DNA of 26,098 nt from QAMX01 sp003149835. GTDB taxonomy: Bacteria; Bacillota; Clostridia; Oscillospirales; QAMX01. How positions within the stretch are numbered: position 1 is the stretch's first letter; each line of letters begins with the position of its first letter. The notes beneath the pieces are model-generated. The model had not been told where the DNA came from, did not search any database, and was given only the letters and a program-made list of their open reading frames with translations. The translations under genes were made by a program, and so were the position numbers. Positions 21,055 to 26,098 of this stretch are shown here, piece by piece. Location of the stretch: assembly GCA_959600635.1 (NCBI GenBank), contig CAUGMN010000037.1, positions 1 to 26,098 on the forward strand, in the 5' to 3' direction.

Positions 21055-23745
21055 TCAGCCGTCGAGATTCTCGCGCCGGTAGCGCATTTCCGCCCAATCC
21101 TCTTTGGAAATCAGGATCTGGCGCGGCTTCTGCCCCTCAAACGGGCCGATGATGCCGCAGCTTTCCATCTGATCGACGATTCTCGCCGCGCGGGCGTAGC
21201 CGAGTTTCAGGCGGCTTTGCAGCATCGAGGTGGAAACCCGGCCGCTCTCGACGGCGATGCTCACCGCGTCGTTGAACAGCTCGTCCACGTCGTCGGCGTC
21301 TCCGTCGTCGCGCGAGGCGGCGCGGCCCTTGCCCTTGCCGTTTCCGGCGTTCTGGGCGTTTTTATCGATCTGGGCGATGACGTCGTCCGAATAGGAGACC
21401 GGATTTTCGTTCTTGACGTACTGCACGACGGCGTCGATCTCGGCGCTGGTGACCAGACAGCCCTGAATGCGCACGGGCTTGTTGGCGCCGATCGGCGAAA
21501 AGAGCATGTCGCCGCGGCCGATCAGCCGCTCCGCGCCGATCTGATCGAGGATGATCCTCGATTCCAGGCCGCTGGCGACCGAAAAGGCGATGCGCGAAGG
21601 GATGTTCGCCTTCATCAGGCCGGTAATCACGTCGGCGGAGGGCCGCTGCGTCGCCACGATCAGGTGCATGCCGGCGGCGCGCGCCATCTGCGCGATGCGG
21701 CAGATCGATTCCTCCACCTCGCCGGGCGAGACGATCATCAGGTCGGCCAGCTCGTCGATGACGATGACGATGCGCGCCATCTTTTCAAAGCGCGGCGTTT
21801 CCTCCCGGACGGTCTCGCCGTTTTCCTCCTCGTCGCTGAGCGCAAACGGCGCTTCCTCCTCGGCGGCGGCGCTGTTGAGCCGGTCGCACTCCTCGTTATA
21901 TTCGCTGAAATTGCGGACGCCGAGCTCGTTGAAGCGCTTGTAGCGCTGCATCATCTCCATGACCGCCCATTGCAGAGCGCCCGCGGCCTTTTTCGGGTCG
22001 GTAACGACGGGAATCAGCAGGTGCGGGATGCCGTTGTAGGAGGCGAACTCGACCATCTTCGGGTCGATCAGAATCAGGCGAACCTCTTCCGGCTTGGATT
22101 TATAGATCAGGCTGATGAGCAGGGAGTTAATACAGACCGACTTGCCGGAGTTCGTCGTGCCGCCGACGAGCATATGCGGCAGGCGCGCGATGTCCGAGAC
22201 GACCGGATTGCCGGCGATATCCTTGCCGAGCGCAAAGGTGACCTGCGAGCGGCTCTCCTTAAACTCGCGCGACTCAATCACGTCGCGCAGGAAAACCGTG
22301 GTCACGACCTTATTGGGCACCTCGATACCGATCGCCGACTTGTTGGGAATCGGCGCGATGCGGATCGACTGGGCGGCGAGGGCGAGGGCGATATCGTCGG
22401 CGAGCGCTGTCAGCCGCGACGACCGCGTCCCGCTGGACAGCTGCACCTCATAGCGCGTGACCGTCGGTCCGCGCGTGACCGCGACGATCTGCGCTTCGAT
22501 GTTAAAGCTGGTCAGGGTGCCGATGAGTTTATCCGCGTTGTGGCGCATCTCCGCTTCGGCGCCTTCCAAATTTGTCGGCGGTTCGGTTTTCAGCAGCTCG
22601 ATGGGCGGCAGCGTGTATTCCGGCGCGACAGGCGCCTCCGCTTCCGCGCCGACCTGCGCGATTTCCTCTTCCAGTTCGTCCTGCGTCATGCTTGTTTTCA
22701 TCCGCTCGCGCGCGCTCTTCTCCACGGGCTGCGGCTGAACCGGCTGAAACACTTCTGGCCGCACCGCCGGCGGCGGCGCGACGCCCTTGATCAGCGGCGG
22801 CGCCATAAAACCGCCGCCGACGCCGAGCGGCAGCTCTTCCTCCTCAGCGGGCGCAGATTCCTGCGGGCGGGGCTCGGTTTTCAGCGGCGTCGCCTTGACC
22901 TCCTCCCGCGCGGGCTTTGGCGGTTCCGCTACGGAAACCGGCGCAGCGGACGGTTTTGGCTCGTCCGCCGGCAGCGTAAACGCCCCCTCCGGCGCCGAGG
23001 AATAGCCGTCGAGCGGGATATCGATCTTTCGTTTCGCGTCCAGCGGGATATCGATGGATTTGCGGCTCCTCGCCGCAGGCGCCGTAGGCGAAAATGCCGC
23101 GGGCTGCCGCGCCTCTTCGGCGGCGCGCATCCGCTCCCGTTCCGCGCGGCGGTAGGCGCGCTGCTCGACGGTTTTGTCCTTTGCGCGCTCCAAACGGTCT
23201 CCCGCCGAGGCGGCGAGCTGGGTAATCGTCACGTTGAGCGCATACAGAACATCGAGCGCAAACAGCAGCATCAGCACGATGCCCGCCCCCAGCCGCGAGA
23301 TCGCGCGGATCAGAAGCTCGGAAAGACCGCCTGCGATCAGGCCGCCGCTCTTGTAAACCAGCCCGTCGGCAAGCAGAGCGGCTGCGGATGGATAGCGGGC
23401 CGAAGCGGTGAACACATGCGCGACGGCGCCGACGAAAAACGGGATCAGGCAAACCGTCACGCAGCGGAAGACGTTTTTCTTCTTTTTAAAATGCAGCAGC
23501 AGATCCAGCGCCAGCAGGATCAGCACAAACGGCAGCGTAAAAAAGCCGGCGCCGAACAGGTATTTTACGCAGTCGCAGATCAGGCCGAGAACGGCCGCGT
23601 CGCTCGCAAAGAAACCGATCAACAGCAGAACGGCCGTAACGAGCAGAATGATGACGGCCGCCGCCGTCCCGCCGCCGTCGGACTTTCGTTTTGCAGGCGG
23701 CGCTTTTCTCGCCGCAGCCGCCGTTTTCTTCTTCTGTGCAGCCAA
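21055..23745 (-). CDS. ftsK: FtsK/SpoIIIE-type DNA translocase
   Basis: The 896-residue product pumps chromosomal DNA through the division or sporulation septum. Hydrophobic segments lie at about 28-50, 60-85, 95-115 and 135-172, followed by a Pro/Ala/Glu-rich linker (200-390) that contains a tandem IDIPLD repeat (231-236, 241-246). The motor has Walker A GGTTNSGKS (528-536) and Walker B VIVIDELADLM (660-670); the C-terminal gamma winged helix spans about 822-885. Residues 622-655 form an acidic insertion just before Walker B. The start is TTG at 23743-23745, with GGGAG seven nt upstream. It follows uppP by 52 nt. Whether it serves sporulation (SpoIIIE) or division (FtsK) cannot be told. Confidence 0.95.
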   Translation of the reverse strand: MAAQKKKTAAAARKAPPAKRKSDGGGTAAAVIILLVTAVLLLIGFFASDAAVLGLICDCVKYLFGAGFFTLPFVLILLALDLLLHFKKKKNVFRCVTVCLIPFFVGAVAHVFTASARYPSAAALLADGLVYKSGGLIAGGLSELLIRAISRLGAGIVLMLLFALDVLYALNVTITQLAASAGDRLERAKDKTVEQRAYRRAERERMRAAEEARQPAAFSPTAPAARSRKSIDIPLDAKRKIDIPLDGYSSAPEGAFTLPADEPKPSAAPVSVAEPPKPAREEVKATPLKTEPRPQESAPAEEEELPLGVGGGFMAPPLIKGVAPPPAVRPEVFQPVQPQPVEKSARERMKTSMTQDELEEEIAQVGAEAEAPVAPEYTLPPIELLKTEPPTNLEGAEAEMRHNADKLIGTLTSFNIEAQIVAVTRGPTVTRYEVQLSSGTRSSRLTALADDIALALAAQSIRIAPIPNKSAIGIEVPNKVVTTVFLRDVIESREFKESRSQVTFALGKDIAGNPVVSDIARLPHMLVGGTTNSGKSVCINSLLISLIYKSKPEEVRLILIDPKMVEFASYNGIPHLLIPVVTDPKKAAGALQWAVMEMMQRYKRFNELGVRNFSEYNEECDRLNSAAAEEEAPFALSDEEENGETVREETPRFEKMARIVIVIDELADLMIVSPGEVEESICRIAQMARAAGMHLIVATQRPSADVITGLMKANIPSRIAFSVASGLESRIILDQIGAERLIGRGDMLFSPIGANKPVRIQGCLVTSAEIDAVVQYVKNENPVSYSDDVIAQIDKNAQNAGNGKGKGRAASRDDGDADDVDELFNDAVSIAVESGRVSTSMLQSRLKLGYARAARIVDQMESCGIIGPFEGQKPRQILISKEDWAEMRYRRENLDG
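23012..23055. repeat. 30-bp-period direct repeat in ftsK linker
   Basis: AGCGGGATATCGAT occurs at 23012-23025 and again at 23042-23055, encoding the two IDIPLD units. It marks an internal duplication of ten codons in the linker. Confidence 0.8.
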
Positions 23746-23797
23746 CGCTTTTCTCCCACCTTATCGTTTGTTACATCCCATGCTTGGGCCGAATCCG

Positions 23798-24613
23798 TCA
23801 GAACAGATACGAGAGGAACAGCCCCGCGGCCAGCGCCGCGCAGTAAAAGGAAAAGATTTTCAGCTTTCCGTTTTTGGAAATCAGCTTCACCAGCCCAATC
23901 GCCAGATAGCCGGTCACCGCCGCGACCACAAAGCCGGCGGCATACGGCAGCAGCAGCGCCGGATCGACGCCGGTTCCCACCACGTCCGCGAATTCCAGCA
24001 CCGCGGCGGCCAGAATCGTCGGCAGGCTGAGAACAAACGAGTATTTCACCGAATCTTCCCGAGTCATGCCGCAGAACAGCGCCGCCGTCATCGTCGCGCC
24101 GGAGCGCGAGATGCCCGGAATGACGGCGATCATCTGGACAAGGCCGATGATCACGGCGTCGCGCGCCGTCATCGTTCCGACGGTTTTCGTCCCGCGGCCG
24201 AAGCGGTCGGCCAGCACGAGCAGCACCGCCGTCACGCAGAGCGCAAGCCCAATCAGCCACGGCGTATTAAACAGCGCTTCTATTTTATCTTTAAAGAACA
24301 CGACCGGAATCAGCGGCAGCAGCGACAGAATCATCATCCCCAGCATATGCCTGTGCGCCGGGTCGCGCGGCGCGCGCTTTTTCAGCGTATCGGGGATGAA
24401 CAGAAACAGCTCGCGCAGCAGCGCCCAGATGTCTTTATAAAATACGGCGCAGACGGCGAGAAACGTCGCCACATGCAGGAGAATCGGGAAAAACAGATCC
24501 GAATTTTCCAGAGTCAGCATAGAGAGAATGGCCAGATGGCCGGAGCTGGAAACGGGCAGAAACTCCGTCAGCCCCTGAACCAGCCCAAACAGCAGGGCAA
24601 TGGGAAGCGTCAT
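23798..24613 (-). CDS. uppP: UppP (BacA-type) undecaprenyl-diphosphatase
   Basis: The 271-residue integral membrane protein dephosphorylates undecaprenyl diphosphate, recycling the lipid carrier for peptidoglycan. The two catalytic motifs are GLTEFLPVSSSGH (14-26, with Glu17) and PGISRSG (166-172, with Arg170). Several hydrophobic helices span the rest. An in-frame TTG at 24619 precedes the ATG at 24613; AAGGCGG is 9 nt from the ATG and only 3 nt from the TTG, so the ATG is chosen. It is likely first in a uppP-ftsK unit, expressed from the promoter at 24933-24961 through a long leader. Overproduction of this family is known to raise bacitracin tolerance. Confidence 0.95.
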   Translation of the reverse strand: MTLPIALLFGLVQGLTEFLPVSSSGHLAILSMLTLENSDLFFPILLHVATFLAVCAVFYKDIWALLRELFLFIPDTLKKRAPRDPAHRHMLGMMILSLLPLIPVVFFKDKIEALFNTPWLIGLALCVTAVLLVLADRFGRGTKTVGTMTARDAVIIGLVQMIAVIPGISRSGATMTAALFCGMTREDSVKYSFVLSLPTILAAAVLEFADVVGTGVDPALLLPYAAGFVVAAVTGYLAIGLVKLISKNGKLKIFSFYCAALAAGLFLSYLF

Positions 24614-24769
24614 GTTCAACTACCGCCTTATTTTAGTCCGTTTTAAAAAACTTTTGTTTCATATCTACGCGGCGGCCCTCCCGAAAATGTCCCTGTCTCT
24701 CAGGCGGATTTCCGTCGCTCCGCGCGCGTCGCCGGCTCATAGATCAAAAAATGAAAACAACAACCCCGC

Positions 24770-24792
24770 GCGCGGCCTGTCGTCAGCCGCGC
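24770..24792 (-). terminator. Terminator-like hairpin in the uppP leader
   Basis: GCGCGGC (24770-24776) pairs with GCCGCGC (24786-24792) over a 9-nt loop. On the minus strand it is followed after a short G-rich spacer by TTGTTGTTTTCATTTTTT. It lies between the predicted promoter and uppP, so it would act as an attenuator; alternatively it ends the transcript of the upstream membrane-protein gene. The G-rich spacer between stem and U tract weakens the call. Confidence 0.45.
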
Positions 24793-24932
24793 CGGCCCTC
24801 GGAACGATCGTTAAGCAAGCGGCGGAAACCCGCCGCCCCGCGGCAAACGCGCCGCATCCGTTTAAATTTTATACCACGCCGCCGCCGGCGACCGCCCGTC
24901 CGTGCGCAAACCGGCGGCGCGGTTTCCAAAAT

Positions 24933-24961
24933 ATTATACCATATTTCCCCGCATAATTCAA
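24933..24961 (-). promoter_or_regulatory. Promoter reading toward uppP
   Basis: On the minus strand TTGAAT (24956-24961) and TATAAT (24933-24938) are 17 bp apart, with the extended -10 TGG before TATAAT. It sits just after the stop of the membrane-protein gene, predicts a start near 24926 and a leader of about 310 nt. Confidence 0.72.
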
Positions 24962-24975
24962 ATTCTTTTTGCGCT

Positions 24976-25512
24976 TCACTCGCGCTCGTCGCGTCTTCTG
25001 CGAAGCGCCGAACCGAGCCAATAGGTCAGATATTGCGAACCGGCGGCGACAAACGCCGTCAGCATCACCGAAAGCTGCGTAAAACCCAGGCCGTCTGTCA
25101 GACAGACAAACGGCATGTACAAAAACAGCAGCGTCCTGTTCGCCAACGGATCCGTCAGGTGAAACAGCAGCAGCGCGGGCAGCACAGCGACCGCCATAGC
25201 CAGAAAAACGCCGCGCAGAAAGACGTCTTTCGACGGTTTCGGACGTTTGGAACGCCTTTTTCCGCGCAGAAAGGCCGACAGCGAAACGGTCAGCAGAAAC
25301 AGCGCATAGCTCGCGCCTTCGAGAAACAGCTGAACCGCGGCCTTGCCTCCGCTGAGCTCGATACCGTCGAGCACCTGCTTGAACGCGACCGCAAAGACGA
25401 CGCTCGTCAAAAACACCGACAGAACGCTGAACGCCGCGATCCATATCAAATTGACGGCCGCGCATTTCCAGACCAGCAGGGTCTGCTCGCGCGAATCCCC
25501 TGTTTTGTTCAT
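24976..25512 (-). CDS. Hypothetical membrane protein with four or five predicted helices
   Basis: The 178-residue product has hydrophobic segments at about 20-43, 59-82, 96-118 and 126-163, the last long enough for two helices. Basic clusters (GKRRSKRPKPSK at 84-95 and RRRRDERE at the C-terminus) suggest cytoplasmic loops by the positive-inside rule. No catalytic motif is visible and I do not recognise the family. AGGAGAGG stands upstream of the ATG, and a TATAAT box lies at 25554-25559 (minus strand) without a good -35. It is transcribed divergently from hom and ends just before the uppP promoter, so it appears to be a single-gene unit. Confidence 0.75.
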   Translation of the reverse strand: MNKTGDSREQTLLVWKCAAVNLIWIAAFSVLSVFLTSVVFAVAFKQVLDGIELSGGKAAVQLFLEGASYALFLLTVSLSAFLRGKRRSKRPKPSKDVFLRGVFLAMAVAVLPALLLFHLTDPLANRTLLFLYMPFVCLTDGLGFTQLSVMLTAFVAAGSQYLTYWLGSALRRRRDERE

Positions 25513-25820
25513 GGCCTTTTCCTCTCCTATCCCTCGCGGAAAACTTCTTTTATATTATACCGCAAAACACATAAAAAGGAAAGGGCTTTCGTCTTTCGCG
25601 GCCCAAATCCGTTTCCGGCGGCGTTTTTCTCCCAAAAATAAAATATTCTCTTGTGATATGGCGCGGTATATGGTATAATAACAGGCGTCCGAACTGATTT
25701 CGGATTGAAAAGCGCGCCGGTTAGCGCCGGCGCGGCGATATCAACGGCGCGCCTCAGCCGCTCTCCGCACAGCGGATTTCCGGCCGCCGATTTCACAAAT
25801 ATATACAGGGAGTGAACCGA
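25513..25820. other. Divergent intergenic region between the membrane-protein gene and hom
   Basis: 308 bp holding a minus-strand TATAAT at 25554-25559, the hom promoter at 25651-25679, and two hairpins in the hom leader (a 6-bp stem near 25688-25705 and an 8-bp GC stem, 25713-25720 with 25727-25734). No gene, T-box or S-box consensus was recognised. Confidence 0.6.
25651..25679 (+). promoter_or_regulatory. Promoter of hom
   Basis: TTGTGA (25651-25656) and TATAAT (25674-25679) are 17 bp apart, with TGG just before the -10 (extended -10). The predicted start is near 25686, leaving a leader of about 135 nt. Confidence 0.7.
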
Positions 25821-26098
25821 ATGGCCGGTGTTGCGATCATGGGCTACGGAGTCGTCGGCAGCGGCGTGGCCGATATCATTGAACAGCATCAGAAGATGAT
25901 CTCGGCGCGCGCTGGGCAGGATGTTTACGTCAAGTATATCCTCGACGTCCGCGATTTTCCCGACAGCCCGTATCAGGATAAGATGATCAAGGATTTTTCC
26001 ATTATTGAAAACGACCCCGAGGTTTCGACCGTCGTCGAGACCATCGGCGGCAGCGGCGTGGCCTATGATTTTACAAAGCGCGCGCTTCTGGCGGGCAA
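25821..26098 (+). CDS. hom: Homoserine dehydrogenase, N-terminal part, cut by window edge
   Basis: 92 codons are present before the window ends. The product starts MAGVAIMGYGVVGSGVADII with the Rossmann motif GYGVVGSG at residues 8-15, then YVKYILDVRDFPDSPY and VVETIGGSG, typical of the NAD(P)-binding domain of homoserine dehydrogenase, which reduces aspartate semialdehyde to homoserine in Thr/Met synthesis. GGGAG lies 9 nt upstream of the ATG. Whether a C-terminal ACT domain is present cannot be seen. It is the only gene on the plus strand in the window. Confidence 0.9.
   Translation, partial: MAGVAIMGYGVVGSGVADIIEQHQKMISARAGQDVYVKYILDVRDFPDSPYQDKMIKDFSIIENDPEVSTVVETIGGSGVAYDFTKRALLAG

Larger units (their letters stand above)
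24614..24975. other. Long leader of uppP with hairpins, no gene recognised
   Basis: 362 bp without a convincing gene. It holds the promoter at 24933-24961, an extended -10-like TGGTATAAA at 24868-24876 (minus strand), a 7-bp hairpin at 24819-24836, a terminator-like element at 24770-24792, and an AT-rich stretch just before the uppP start. A 24-codon ORF (24783-24857, MRRVCRGAAGF start) ends inside the terminator-like hairpin but lacks a Shine-Dalgarno. No known riboswitch consensus was recognised. Confidence 0.6.

Noticed and set aside
21040..24030. A 996-codon open frame on the plus strand
   Set aside because: It lies antisense to ftsK and the start of uppP, has an Arg/Asp/His-rich composition with no domain, and is a GC-bias shadow of real genes.
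25527..25889. A 120-codon minus-strand frame crossing the hom start
   Set aside because: It would overlap the hom promoter, leader and coding start and has no family features.
1..26098. CRISPR array, prophage, transposon or toxin-antitoxin/defence module
   Set aside because: No spaced repeats, terminal inverted repeats, transposase, integrase or defence-type domains were found.

Overview
The window is high-GC, gene-dense DNA from a Gram-positive bacterium, most likely a Clostridia/Oscillospiraceae-type member of the Bacillota. The lineage call rests on gene content and order: YicC-RemA-Gmk-RpoZ-PriA-Def-Fmt-RlmN-PrpC-PrkC-RsgA, an SpoIIIE-type DNA translocase, PASTA-domain kinase signalling, a DUF1667/BFD-type FAD oxidoreductase trio, and Shine-Dalgarno sites of the AGGAG type. 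It is an inference from families, not from a search. Nearly every gene lies on the minus strand; only a homoserine dehydrogenase at the right edge is on the plus strand. No tRNA, rRNA, CRISPR array, insertion sequence or phage gene was seen.

Layout from left to right. 1-1063: 3'-truncated CdaR/PucR-type regulator. 1363-1674: small repetitive lipoprotein with its own terminator. 1808-4996: three-gene FAD oxidoreductase operon (GlpA-like protein with a [2Fe-2S] BFD domain, NAD(P)/FAD oxidoreductase, DUF1667) driven by a perfect consensus promoter at 5131-5159. 4997-5414: leader, structured spacer and a strong terminator. 5415-8772: DUF2461 protein, NimA-like flavin protein, ApbE lipoprotein and RsgA. 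8791-18288: the conserved core cluster (prkC, prpC, rlmN, fmt, def, a small amber-interrupted ORF, priA, rpoZ, gmk), which continues into remA and yicC. 19784-25512: lone SIS isomerase-like protein, FtsK/SpoIIIE, UppP and an orphan membrane protein. 25821-26098: start of hom.

The core cluster couples nucleotide supply (Gmk), transcription (RpoZ), replication restart (PriA), initiator-methionine processing (Fmt, Def), ribosome maturation (RlmN, RsgA) and cell-envelope Ser/Thr phosphorylation (PrkC with phosphatase PrpC). Compared with the order common in Firmicutes, coaBC (between rpoZ and priA), rsmB (between fmt and rlmN) and rpe/thiN (after rsgA) are not present; apbE takes the slot after rsgA and overlaps it by 13 nt.

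I see no convincing new multi-gene system. The most useful leads are small-scale: an amber-interrupted ORF of 75 codons that ends inside the Shine-Dalgarno of def; a leader of about 310 nt with a terminator-like hairpin ahead of uppP; a structured spacer before the terminator at 5304-5335; long stop-proximal hairpins without U tracts after ftsK and the SIS gene; and a non-PASTA beta-rich C-terminal module on PrkC.
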